Assembly: GCA_005885085.1 (NCBI GenBank)
Contig: VAXY01000086.1
Coordinates: 1-28,069 of the forward strand
From: Actinomycetota bacterium
Lineage (GTDB): Bacteria > Actinomycetota > Thermoleophilia > Gaiellales > Gaiellaceae
Length of the DNA: 28,069 nucleotides
Direction of reading: 5' to 3'
Of this stretch, positions 1 to 7,148 are shown in pieces. The position numbers and the translations under genes are program-made. Each line of letters opens with the position of its first letter. Positions within the stretch are counted from its first letter, which is position 1. The notes under the pieces are model-generated. The model made no database searches. It worked only from the letters and a program-made list of their open reading frames with translations, and was not told the DNA's origin.

Positions 1-11
1 CGCACGGTTAC

Positions 12-17
12 TACTCT
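12..17 (+). promoter_or_regulatory. Candidate -10 element (TACTCT), leaderless layout
   Basis: TACTCT lies 7 nt before the GTG start of the methyltransferase. An AGGAG at 18-22 ends only 2 nt before the GTG, too close for a normal Shine-Dalgarno, so transcription starting at or near the GTG is the simpler reading. The -35 region would lie outside the window. The call rests on spacing shared with several other genes here. Confidence 0.4.
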
Positions 18-24
18 AGGAGCG

Positions 25-609
25 GTGAAGACGTACTACGACCGGCGCGCGTTCGAGTACGACGACTGGTGGCTGGGACAGGGCCTCTACGCCGACCGCG
101 ACCGGCCCGGCTGGGAGGACGAGCTCGACGTCCTCGGAGGCGTGATCGCAGCGCTGCCGCCCGCGCGCACGCTCGACGTCGCCTGCGGCACCGGCTTCCT
201 CACCCGGCATCTGCGCGGCGACGTCTTCGGGATCGACCAGAGCGAACGGATGCTCGTCGTCGCACGTAGGCAAGCCCCGGCGGCGCGGTTCGTGCGGGGC
301 GACGCACTCGCACTGCCGTTCGACGACGGCCAGTTCGACCGCCTCTTCACGAGCTACTTCTACTGCCACCTCGAAGCGGGCGAGCGCCGTCGCTTTCTCG
401 CCGAGGCCCGCAGGGTTGCGCGCGAGCTCGTGGTGGTCGCGTCCGTTCCGGGTGCGGGCGACCCACTCGAACGCTGGGAGGAACGCGTCCTGAAGGACGG
501 TTCGGTCTGGGCCGTCTACAAGCGTGTCTTCACCGGCGAGCAGCTCGCGGACGAGCTCGGCGGCGAGATCCTGCACGAGGGCCGCTGGTTCGTCGTCGTC
601 CGCGCGTGA
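25..609 (+). CDS. Class I SAM-dependent methyltransferase
   Basis: A 194-residue protein with the Rossmann-fold motif I of SAM methyltransferases, LDVACGTGF, at about residues 50-58, followed by an acidic residue (D71 in FGIDQS) where the ribose hydroxyls of SAM are normally held. A later stretch, LPFDDGQFDRLFTSYFYCHL, fits the motif IV region of Methyltransf_11/25 members. The protein is short, without an extra substrate domain, so the methyl acceptor cannot be told. The start is GTG at 25. The stop TGA overlaps the GTG of the next gene (GTGA), so the two are probably translationally coupled, but this does not link the enzyme to DNA repair by itself. The fold is well supported; the substrate is unknown. 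Confidence 0.85.
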   Translation: MKTYYDRRAFEYDDWWLGQGLYADRDRPGWEDELDVLGGVIAALPPARTLDVACGTGFLTRHLRGDVFGIDQSERMLVVARRQAPAARFVRGDALALPFDDGQFDRLFTSYFYCHLEAGERRRFLAEARRVARELVVVASVPGAGDPLERWEERVLKDGSVWAVYKRVFTGEQLADELGGEILHEGRWFVVVRA

Positions 610-1214
610 CGCGGCGGCGCAGCTCGTACCGCTCCCTTGCCTCGCTGCAGCGCGACCTCGACGTCTGCCGGGCGTGCGTCGAGGCGGGCTACCCGCTCGA
701 GTCGTGGCCCGTACGCAACGTCCACACGGGCCAACATGCCTACATGTACGGCCAGGCGCCCGGCATCGTCGAGGGCGAAGAGCGGCGTCCGTGGCGCGGC
801 CGCGCCGGCCGGACGCTCCGCGGCTGGCTCGAGCTGGACGAGAACGAGTTCTACGCAGCGTTCTACTGCGCGTCGGTGACGCGCTGCTATCCCGGACGCG
901 CCGCGTCCGGTCGCGGCGACCGCACGCCGACACCGCGTGAGCAGGAGCTGTGCGCCTTCTGGCGCGAATGGGAGCTGGCCATCCTCCGACCGAGGCTGAT
1001 CGTCCCCGTCGGCGGCCTCGCGATCAAGCGGCTGCTCGGATTGACAGGGCTCGCGTCGTGCATCGGCAACCGGTACGAGCTGGACGGCGCGACGGTGATC
1101 CCGCTGCCGCACCCATCGGGAGCGAGCGGATGGCTCAATCTCCCTGCAAACCGCGCGCTGACGGCACGAGCGGCCGCTTCGGTGCGCGACGAGCTGCCAC
1201 ATCTCGGTAGCTAG
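606..1214 (+). CDS. Uracil-DNA glycosylase family protein (Fe-S type, family 4/5-like)
   Basis: A 202-residue protein resembling the iron-sulfur uracil-DNA glycosylases, which remove uracil arising from cytosine deamination. It has the active-site motif GQAPG (residues 49-53), the WRGRAGRTLRGWL segment typical after it, and the C-terminal HPSGAS motif (169-174) that inserts into the minor groove. Candidate cluster ligands are C21 and C24 (CRAC), C88 or C94, and C116; the family uses four cysteines, and which of the last three serve here needs an alignment. The GTG start overlaps the upstream stop by 4 nt. Family membership is confident; the subfamily and exact substrate (uracil, hypoxanthine or other) are not determined. 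The stop TAG doubles as the start of a candidate promoter for the ABC gene. Confidence 0.85.
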   Translation: MTRRRSSYRSLASLQRDLDVCRACVEAGYPLESWPVRNVHTGQHAYMYGQAPGIVEGEERRPWRGRAGRTLRGWLELDENEFYAAFYCASVTRCYPGRAASGRGDRTPTPREQELCAFWREWELAILRPRLIVPVGGLAIKRLLGLTGLASCIGNRYELDGATVIPLPHPSGASGWLNLPANRALTARAAASVRDELPHLGS

Positions 1215-1217
1215 ATT
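1212..1217 (+). promoter_or_regulatory. Candidate -10 element (TAGATT) for ABC exporter
   Basis: TAGATT sits exactly 6 nt before the GTG start at 1224, so a transcript starting 6-7 nt downstream of the hexamer would begin at the start codon. The first three bases are the stop codon of the glycosylase gene. No convincing TTGACA-like -35 is seen at 17-18 nt spacing. Confidence 0.45.
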
Positions 1218-1223
1218 TCAAGG

Positions 1224-3023
1224 GTGAAGGAGCCGGACCGACCCGCGTATCGCCACACGTTTGCGCGCCTGCTCGGCTTCCTCCGTCCCTACAAGATCTC
1301 GCTCGTCATCTCGATCGTGCTGGCCGTGGCGTCCCAGGCGGCCCAGATCGCGGTGATCTGGGTGACGAAGCGCGTGATCGACAGCGCGCTCGTGCCCCGC
1401 GACGCGCACAAGCTCTGGTTGTTCGTCTGGGCAATCGTCGCGCTCGGGCTGATCCGCGCGATCCTGATGGCAGGACGGCGACTGATCTCGGGCCGCCAGG
1501 CGCTCGCGGTCGAGATGGACATGCGGCAGGGCCTGTACTCCCACCTGGTCAGACTCTCATTCGGGTTCTACGACCGGCACCAGACGGGACAGCTGATGTC
1601 ACGGGCGACGGTCGACCTGCAGGGTGTCCGCTTCTTCCTCGGCTACGGCCTGATCTTCTTCTTCCAGAACATCCTGACGGTGGTGTCCGTCACCGCCGTC
1701 CTGCTCGTGTTCGAGTGGAAGCTGGCGCTGATCGCGCTGGCGATCACGCCGATTCTGGTCGTGCTCGCGTACCGCTACAGCCACGTCGCGCATCCGACGT
1801 TGCGCGACGTGCAGCAGAAGCTCGCGGACGTTGCGACGGTCGCCGAGGAAAACATCGTCGGGGTCCACGTCGTCAAGTCGTTCGCGCAGGAACCTCAGGA
1901 ACGGGCCAAGTTCGACCGTCGCTCCGAGGCGGTCTTCGCGCAAACGATCAGGGCGAACCGCCAGCGCGCGCTCTACGTGCCGCTGATCTCCTGGATCCCG
2001 CTCGTCGCGCAGGGCGCGGTCCTGCTCGTCGGAGCGCGGATGGTCACCCACGGCTCCCTGACCGTCGGAGGGTTCTTCGCGTTCACCTTCCTCCTCGGCA
2101 TGCTCGTGATGCCGCTGCGGTCGCTCGGGATGTGGGTCGGGCAGGCCCAGCGCGCCACCGCGTCGGGCGAGCGCATCTTCCAGATCATGGACGAGCCGGA
2201 AGAGATCGCCGACCGGCCGGGAGCCCTGGAGCTGCCGCCCGGAGGCGGCGACCTGCGCTTCGATCGCGTCGGCTTCGAATACATGCCGGGCCGCCCGGTG
2301 CTCGAGGACATCGACCTCGCCGTACCCGCCGGGAGGACGATCGCGCTGATCGGCCACACTGGCTCCGGCAAGACGACGCTGACGTCACTCGTCCCGCGCT
2401 TCTACGACGCAACGGCCGGCCGTGTGCTCGTCGACGGCGTCGACGTGCGCGACGTGACCCTGCGCTCGTTGCGCCAGGCGATCGGTGTCATCTCGCAGGA
2501 CCCGTTCCTGTTCTCCGCAACCGTGCGCGAGAACATCACGTTCGGCGCGCCCGGCCTCGGCGAGGAGGAGGTCGAGCGCATCGCTCGGCTCGCACAGGCG
2601 CACGAGTTCGTGGACCGGCTCCCCGACGGTTACGACACCGTGATCGGAGAGCGCGGCATCACCCTCTCGGGCGGGCAGCGTCAGCGGCTCGCGATCGCGC
2701 GCGCAATCGCGGTCGACCCGCGGATCCTCATTCTCGACGACGCAACCGCGTCGGTGGACGCGACGACCGAGGCGAAGATCCGGCTCGGCCTGCGCGAGGC
2801 GATGCGCGGCCGCACGACGCTGATCATCGCCCACCGTCTTTCGACCATCTCCCTCGCCGACGAGATCGTCGTGCTCGACGGCGGCCGGATCGCCGCGCGG
2901 GGGGCGCATGCCGACCTGCTCGAGACGAGCCAGGTTTACCGCGACATCTACGAGCACGGGTTGCTCGAGCGGCAGTTCGCGGACGCAGTCGAGGCGCGCG
3001 CCGCCGTGGAGGAGGTCGCATGA
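1224..3023 (+). CDS. ABC exporter half-transporter, subunit 1 (degenerate ATPase site)
   Basis: A 599-residue half-transporter of the MsbA/MdlB type: an N-terminal six-helix membrane domain (about 20-315) and a C-terminal ATPase. Visible motifs are Walker A GHTGSGKT (377-384), signature LSGGQ (481-485), Walker B ILILDD (501-506) and the H-loop IIAHRLS. The catalytic glutamate after Walker B is replaced by aspartate (DDATASVD instead of DEATSSVD). In heterodimeric exporters such as TM287/288 or BmrCD one subunit carries exactly this change and forms the non-hydrolysing site. The next gene encodes a canonical Walker B with an altered signature, so the pair is almost certainly a heterodimer. Substrate (drug, lipid or peptide) cannot be inferred. 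The start is GTG, chosen from the homologous N-terminus and the promoter spacing. Confidence 0.93.
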   Translation: MKEPDRPAYRHTFARLLGFLRPYKISLVISIVLAVASQAAQIAVIWVTKRVIDSALVPRDAHKLWLFVWAIVALGLIRAILMAGRRLISGRQALAVEMDMRQGLYSHLVRLSFGFYDRHQTGQLMSRATVDLQGVRFFLGYGLIFFFQNILTVVSVTAVLLVFEWKLALIALAITPILVVLAYRYSHVAHPTLRDVQQKLADVATVAEENIVGVHVVKSFAQEPQERAKFDRRSEAVFAQTIRANRQRALYVPLISWIPLVAQGAVLLVGARMVTHGSLTVGGFFAFTFLLGMLVMPLRSLGMWVGQAQRATASGERIFQIMDEPEEIADRPGALELPPGGGDLRFDRVGFEYMPGRPVLEDIDLAVPAGRTIALIGHTGSGKTTLTSLVPRFYDATAGRVLVDGVDVRDVTLRSLRQAIGVISQDPFLFSATVRENITFGAPGLGEEEVERIARLAQAHEFVDRLPDGYDTVIGERGITLSGGQRQRLAIARAIAVDPRILILDDATASVDATTEAKIRLGLREAMRGRTTLIIAHRLSTISLADEIVVLDGGRIAARGAHADLLETSQVYRDIYEHGLLERQFADAVEARAAVEEVA

Positions 3024-3035
3024 GCCGCAGGCTCA
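3021..3035 (+). repeat. Small inverted repeat at ABC subunit 1 stop codon
   Basis: TGAGCC and GGCTCA, 6-bp arms with a 3-nt loop, begin on the stop codon of the first ABC gene. It is the first of three potential hairpins in the gap before the second ABC gene and is too short and U-poor to call a terminator. Confidence 0.4.
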
Positions 3036-3061
3036 CGCTGGGGAACGGCAAAGAAGGGGCT

Positions 3062-3104
3062 CGCGGGGGAACATTGTTCCCCCGCGGGAGCGACCCGCGG
3101 GGGA
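3062..3104 (+). promoter_or_regulatory. Overlapping, mutually exclusive hairpins before ABC subunit 2
   Basis: Segment A (3062-3072, CGCGGGGGAAC) pairs perfectly with the 5' part of segment B (3076-3086, GTTCCCCCGCG) across a 3-nt loop. Segment B (3078-3088, TCCCCCGCGGG) can instead pair with segment C (3094-3104, CCCGCGGGGGA) over 11 bp with loop AGCGA. B cannot do both at once. Segment C includes most of the GGGGGAG ribosome-binding site (3099-3105) that lies 9 nt before the ATG at 3115. The B-C fold would hide the site and the A-B fold would free it. The pairing is seen directly; the regulatory role is inferred. Confidence 0.55.
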
Positions 3105-3114
3105 GCGACGCGTA

Positions 3115-4880
3115 ATGCGCGTCTGGCAGCCCGGCGGGCATCTGATGGCCGAGCGCGGTTCCAAGGTCGACGACTGGTCGTGGCGCCGCACCCGCCGGCG
3201 GCTCGCCACACTCGCGCGCCTGACCGCCCCTTACAAGACGCGGACGATTCTCTCCGTCTTCTCGCTGCTCGCGGCGACGGCCACGGCGCTGGCACCGCCG
3301 TTCCTGTCGAAGTACGCGGTCGACGACGGCATCCGCCGCCACGACCTGCAGAAGCTGTGGTGGATCGTGGGCGCATTCCTGCTCGCGGGGCTCGCGAACT
3401 GGGCCATGAGCTATGTGCAGACGTACCTGACCGGCTGGGTCGGCGAGCGCATCCTCGCCGACCTGCGCAACAAACTCTTCGGCCACCTGCAACGGCTCTC
3501 GCTCGGCTTCTTCGAGCGTAACCACGCCGGCGTGATCATCAGCCGCCTCACCAACGACGTCGAGGCGATCGACCAGCTCGTCACCGACGGGGTCACGAGC
3601 CTCGTCCAGAACTCGTCCTCGACTGGCGGCTCGCGCTCGCGACGCTCGCCGTGATCCCGTTCATGAGCATCGCGACGATCGTCTTCCGCGTGCGCTCGAC
3701 CCGTGCGTACCGCGCCGTCCGCGAACGGCTGGGGCTCGTCACCGCGACGCTCGCCGAGGACATCGCCGGCATGCGGATGGTGCAGGCGTTCACGCGTGAG
3801 CAGCAGAACATCACGAACTTCCGAACGGTCACGGAGCGCTACCGCGACTCGAACATGGAGACGGTCGTCCTCAACGGCCTCTACTTCCCGTTCGTCGATC
3901 TGCTCTCGTCCGTCGCCCTGGCGATCGTGCTCGGCTACGGCGGACACCTGTATTTCAACGGCGACGTCACGATCGGAACGCTCTTCGCCTTCATGCTGTA
4001 CGTCCAGAACTTCTTCGACCCTGTGCAACAGCTGTCGCAGCTCTACAACACGTTCCTCTCGGCGACGGCGGCGCTCGACAAGATCATGGACGTCCTCGAC
4101 GAGGAGCCACAGGTGGTGGACGCGCGCGGTGCGCAGGCTCTGCCCGAGGTGCAGGGCCACGTGCGCTTCGAGGGCGTGCGCTTCAGCTACGGGACGGGAC
4201 CCGAGGTCCTGCACGGCCTCGACCTCGACGTCCCACCGGGTACGACCGTCGCGCTCGTCGGCCACACCGGCGCGGGCAAGTCGACGATCGCCAAACTCCT
4301 CGCGCGCTTCTACGACCCGACGCACGGGCGCATCACGATCGACGGCCACGACCTGCGCGACGTGGCGCAGGCGTCGCTGCGGCGGCAGCTCGGGATCGTG
4401 CCGCAGGAAGGCTTCCTCTTCGCGGGGACGGTGACGGAGAACATCGCCTTCGGTCGCCCCGACGCATCCTCGGACGAGGTCGTCCGCGCCGCCCGGGCCG
4501 TCGGCGCGCATGAGTTCGTCCTCCGGCTCGAGGACGGCTACGAGACGCAGCTGCAGGAGCGCGGGTCACGCCTCTCGCTCGGCCAGCGCCAACTCGTCGC
4601 GCTCGCGCGCGCGCTGCTCGCGGACCCGCGCATTCTGATCCTCGACGAGGCGACCTCGTCGGTCGACATCGGCACGGAGCGCAAGATCGAGCAGGCGCTG
4701 CGATTGCTGCTCGCCGGCCGGACTGCGTTCATCATCGCCCATCGCCTCTCGACGATTCGGGACGCGGACCTGATCGTCGTGCTCGAGCACGGCGAGATCA
4801 TCGAGCAGGGCTCGCACGACGAGCTCCTGCAACGGCGCGGGCTGTACACCTCTCTGTACGGAGACTGGGCAGCGGCTTAG
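3115..4880 (+). pseudogene. ABC exporter half-transporter, subunit 2, frame-disrupted
   Basis: Partner of the preceding exporter gene. Frame 1 (3115-3612) encodes the N-terminal membrane helices up to GVTSLVQN; the sequence then continues one frame over (from 3615, VLDWRLALATLAVIP) to the stop at 4880. Aligned with the paralogue just upstream, QN should be followed by 12 more helix residues (ILTVVSVTAVLL there) before the EWKLAL/DWRLAL motif. Only 2 nt remain, so about 34 nt of transmembrane helix 3 are missing. The rest is intact: Walker A GHTGAGKST, Walker B ILILDEATSSVD with the catalytic glutamate, H-loop IIAHRLS. The signature is LSLGQ instead of LSGGQ. The ATG at 3115 has a GGGGGAG ribosome site; ATG 3145 is an alternative. 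It could be a true pseudogene or an assembly gap. Confidence 0.85.
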
Positions 4881-4907
4881 GGGTCAAGCAATCTGCCTTG
4901 ACGGCCG

Positions 4908-5690
4908 ATGCTGGCGGGAATGGCGTCGAAGCCGCTCGAGATCAAAGGTGTCCTCAAAGACACCACGCGCGTGTATCGCAGCCTGTTCCGGCGCTCGGTC
5001 GTGACGGGCATGATCGTCTTCGCCCTGCTCGGGCTGATCGAAGTGATCGCGGCCGTCACTCACAACGTGACGGTGGCACTCGTCTTCGGCCTTTTGGCAG
5101 TGGCGAGTGGCTTCGTCGGGACCACCTTCGTCCAGGGCGCACTCGTCGATGCGGTCGACAGTGAGCACCGCGGCGCCCCCGTGCCATCCGTCGGAGCCCT
5201 CTACCGGAGTTCGTGGCGACGGCTCGGCTCCCTCGTGTGGCTCTCGATCATGACCGGAGTCGGCGTCGCGCTCGGCTTGCTGCTCTTGATCGTGCCTGGC
5301 GTTCTCCTCGCGATCCGCTGGACCCTCGCGGCCCCAATCGTCATGCTCGAGGACCTGGGCGCACGTGCGGCGATGAAGCGCTCGCGCGAGCTCGTGCGCG
5401 GTCATCGCGGTGCCGTCTTGCGCGTCCTGCTGAACGTCTGGGGACGAACGTTCGTCGCGGGAGGGGTCCTCGATCTCATCCTCAGCAAGCTCTCCGCGAC
5501 GACGGGCCACCCCGTCCTGTCGTTCTGGATCAGCGGGACACTCGCAAGCGCGCTCGTGACGCCGTATGCGGGCCATGCGCTGAGCGTCGTCTACTACCGT
5601 CTCACCGACCCCGACAAGCCCGTGATCGCCGAAGAGCCCGCACAGGCGTGGCACTCGATCTGGCGCGAACACGACGCGGCCGAGCTCTAG
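4908..5690 (+). CDS. Hypothetical membrane protein, GDPD/YciC membrane-domain-like
   Basis: A 260-residue integral membrane protein with about five hydrophobic segments (roughly 33-55, 58-80, 105-140, 180-195, 205-230). The segment VPGVLLAIRWTLAAPIVMLE followed by AMKRSRELVRGHRG resembles the repeat found in the membrane domain of glycerophosphodiester phosphodiesterases and YciC/DUF975-like proteins, where it marks uncharacterised multi-helix proteins. No catalytic residues are visible. It lies 27 nt after the ABC gene on the same strand and may share its transcript; a weak inverted repeat (GTCAAG/CTTGAC, 4883-4902) lies between. The start may instead be ATG 4920 (MASKPLEIKG), which suits the soluble N-terminus as well. 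Function unknown. Confidence 0.75.
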   Translation: MLAGMASKPLEIKGVLKDTTRVYRSLFRRSVVTGMIVFALLGLIEVIAAVTHNVTVALVFGLLAVASGFVGTTFVQGALVDAVDSEHRGAPVPSVGALYRSSWRRLGSLVWLSIMTGVGVALGLLLLIVPGVLLAIRWTLAAPIVMLEDLGARAAMKRSRELVRGHRGAVLRVLLNVWGRTFVAGGVLDLILSKLSATTGHPVLSFWISGTLASALVTPYAGHALSVVYYRLTDPDKPVIAEEPAQAWHSIWREHDAAEL

Positions 5691-5693
5691 CAC

Positions 5694-5699
5694 TAGACT
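5694..5699 (+). promoter_or_regulatory. Candidate -10 element (TAGACT) for HD-domain gene
   Basis: TAGACT ends 8 nt before the GTG start at 5708, and no Shine-Dalgarno is present between them. The spacing fits a leaderless transcript. No clear -35 was found. Confidence 0.45.
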
Positions 5700-5707
5700 C
5701 GTCCGCG

Positions 5708-6586
5708 GTGACCCTCGACCGCGAGACAGAAGACAGGATCGAACAGCCGGCCTCCGAGGAAGCCGAGCGCGAAACGCGGCTGACGCCGACGCAGGCGATC
5801 GCACAGATGAAGATCAACGTGCCGGTGCGCGGGAACCGCAAGCTGCGCCGGCTGCTGGAGCGCGTCAACGAGGACGCGCAGCTCAAAGGCTGGTGGCATG
5901 CGGCCAATGTGAACGCAGTCGCGCGGATGCGCATCAACGACCACTCGTGGGTGCACATCCAGATCGTCTCGAACATCGCGCTCAAGCTCCTGCGCCAGCT
6001 GACAAAGCACCACATCGAACCGTCTCTCGTTCGGGACTACGGCTACGACAGCGAGGACTCGGAGGTCGTCGTGCTGCTCGGCTCGCTCACGCACTGCATC
6101 GGCATGGCCGTCCATCGCGAAGGGCACGAGGACTTCAGCCTCTTCCTCGCCGAGCCGAAGCTGCGCGAGCTGCTCGAGGGAATCTACGAGGAGCCGGACA
6201 TCACCGTGATCTCCTCGGAGGTGCTGCAGGCGATCACGAGCCACCGCGACTACGGCAAGCCGCTGACGCTCGAAGCCGGGATCGTCCGCGTCGCCGACGC
6301 ACTCGACATGGAGCAGGGCCGCTCGCGGATCCCGTTCGCGCGCGGGTCGATCTCCATCCACTCGCTCAGCGCGGCCGCGATCGAGGACGTGGCGATCAAG
6401 GACGGCCAGGAGCGCCCGATCCTGATCGAGATCACGATGAACAACTCGTCGGGGATCTACCAGGTCGACAGCCTGCTGAAGGCGAAGCTGCAGGGGTCTG
6501 GCCTCGAGCCGTATGTCGAGGTCGTCGCGCACATCGACACCGAAGCCGAGAAGCGCCTGGTGCCGATCTACCGCTTGGAGACGTAA
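5708..6586 (+). CDS. HD-superfamily (metal-dependent phosphohydrolase-like) protein with HC in place of HD
   Basis: A 292-residue soluble protein. The region NDHSWVHIQIVSNIALKLL (H79, H83), then LTHCIGMAVHREGHE (129-141), SHRDYG (H179) and RVADALDMEQGR (D197, D200) follow the order of metal ligands in a conserved archaeal/bacterial HD-domain family whose usual signature is LLHDIGMSxHREGHE. Here the aspartate of the HD doublet is cysteine (C130). The rest of the motif set is kept, so either metal binding is altered or the doublet Asp is not essential. The GTG start at 5708 gives an N-terminus without hydrophobic segments; a longer reading frame upstream overlaps the membrane protein gene and is rejected. 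Substrate unknown (nucleotides or cyclic nucleotides are typical of the superfamily). Confidence 0.8.
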   Translation: MTLDRETEDRIEQPASEEAERETRLTPTQAIAQMKINVPVRGNRKLRRLLERVNEDAQLKGWWHAANVNAVARMRINDHSWVHIQIVSNIALKLLRQLTKHHIEPSLVRDYGYDSEDSEVVVLLGSLTHCIGMAVHREGHEDFSLFLAEPKLRELLEGIYEEPDITVISSEVLQAITSHRDYGKPLTLEAGIVRVADALDMEQGRSRIPFARGSISIHSLSAAAIEDVAIKDGQERPILIEITMNNSSGIYQVDSLLKAKLQGSGLEPYVEVVAHIDTEAEKRLVPIYRLET

Positions 6587-6645
6587 AAGTTCGCTGCTGA
6601 GAGGGCCCAGCCGCACTCAGCCGCTACCGCGGCGGATCGACACAA

Positions 6646-6692
6646 GCCGCTGAAAATCATCATGGCCGCGACGCGGTCGGATTTTCAGCGGC
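6646..6692. terminator. Inverted repeat between convergent HD gene and tRNA-Glu
   Basis: Arms GCCGCTGAAAATC (6646-6658) and GATTTTCAGCGGC (6680-6692) are perfect 13-bp complements around a 21-nt loop that itself contains CCGCG-A-CGCGG. It lies 60 nt after the HD gene stop and 3 nt from the 3' end of tRNA-Glu on the other strand. The internal A/T-rich stretch gives Us near the stem on both strands. A bidirectional terminator is the natural reading. Confidence 0.6.
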
Positions 6693-6694
6693 GA

Positions 6695-6767
6695 AGGCGC
6701 ATACGGGATTCGAACCCGTGCCGCCGCCGTGAGAGGGCGGTGTCCTAGGCCACTAGACGAATGCGCC
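6695..6767 (-). tRNA. tRNA-Glu (anticodon CTC)
   Basis: On the minus strand a full cloverleaf can be drawn: acceptor arms GGCGCAT and ATGCGCC, the D-arm GTCTAGTGGCCTAGGAC, an anticodon stem CCGCC/GGCGG with loop CTCTCAC giving anticodon CTC, and T-arm ACGGG-TTCGAAT-CCCGT. CCA is not encoded. The discriminator read directly from the sequence is T. A TACACT hexamer lies 10 nt upstream. Confidence 0.95.
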
Positions 6768-6777
6768 GGGGTGGTTC

Positions 6778-6783
6778 AGTGTA
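6778..6783 (-). promoter_or_regulatory. Candidate -10 (TACACT) for tRNA-Glu
   Basis: TACACT on the minus strand lies 10 nt before the 5' end of tRNA-Glu, a suitable distance for a tRNA promoter. No clear -35 is visible at the usual spacing. Confidence 0.45.
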
Positions 6784-6807
6784 GCCGCGGCCGGGAACAG
6801 TCGCCCC

Positions 6808-7041
6808 ATGCTGAGACGTTGGCGAAAACGTGCCGACAAGCACCGCGCCGACAAGCAGGAGGGCGACGTCCACGCGCTCGACCGAGAGGGCGATCCGCGC
6901 GGCGGCGTGCAGAGTGAGGGGTACCGCACGGCCGATCCGCGGGACGTCGTCGAGGAGGGCGGAACCGTGATGGCGGCACCGGGCGGAACGCCGCAGGAGG
7001 ACGCTTCGGTAGAGGAGCGTCGCTCACAAGACCGAAGCTGA
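6808..7041 (+). CDS. Small hypothetical charged protein between two tRNA genes
   Basis: A 77-residue reading frame starting at ATG 6808 and filling most of the gap between tRNA-Glu and tRNA-Gln. Third codon positions are about three-quarters G/C, as in neighbouring genes. The product is very hydrophilic, rich in Arg, Lys, Asp and Glu, without hydrophobic core, signal or cysteines, so it would be disordered. No clear ribosome site precedes it. No family is recognised. A chance frame is possible; the opposite strand also has a Pro/Arg-rich frame that looks less protein-like. Confidence 0.4.
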   Translation: MLRRWRKRADKHRADKQEGDVHALDREGDPRGGVQSEGYRTADPRDVVEEGGTVMAAPGGTPQEDASVEERRSQDRS

Positions 7042-7048
7042 GCGCGGC

Positions 7049-7054
7049 TACAAT
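7049..7054 (+). promoter_or_regulatory. Candidate -10 (TACAAT) for tRNA-Gln
   Basis: TACAAT, close to the consensus TATAAT, lies 10 nt before tRNA-Gln. No strong -35 is seen. Confidence 0.5.
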
Positions 7055-7064
7055 GCAGGCCCTT

Positions 7065-7135
7065 TGCGGGGTCGTCTAATGGTAGGACGCCTGACTCTGG
7101 ATCAGGTAGTCAAGGTTCGAGTCCTTGCCCCGCAG
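7065..7135 (+). tRNA. tRNA-Gln (anticodon CTG)
   Basis: Acceptor arms TGCGGGG (7065-7071) and CCCCGCA (7128-7134), D-arm GTCTAATGGTAGGAC, anticodon stem CCTGA/TCAGG with loop CTCTGGA (anticodon CTG), and T-arm CAAGG-TTCGAGT-CCTTG. The discriminator is G and CCA is not encoded. Confidence 0.95.
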
Positions 7136-7148
7136 CTTTCGAAGCCCG

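Noticed and set aside
3605..3654. Programmed -1 frameshift in ABC subunit 2
   Set aside because: No slippery heptamer is seen and helix residues are missing, so frameshifting would not restore a normal protein.
3411..4511. 366-codon minus-strand frame opposite the second ABC gene
   Set aside because: Charged, repetitive product from the antisense of conserved ABC motifs.
4883..4902. Terminator after the second ABC gene
   Set aside because: GTCAAG/CTTGAC has only 6-bp arms with an 8-nt loop and no T-run; too weak to call.
6695..7135. tRNA-associated integration site or genomic island
   Set aside because: No integrase, no duplicated tRNA 3' end and no change in composition next to either tRNA.
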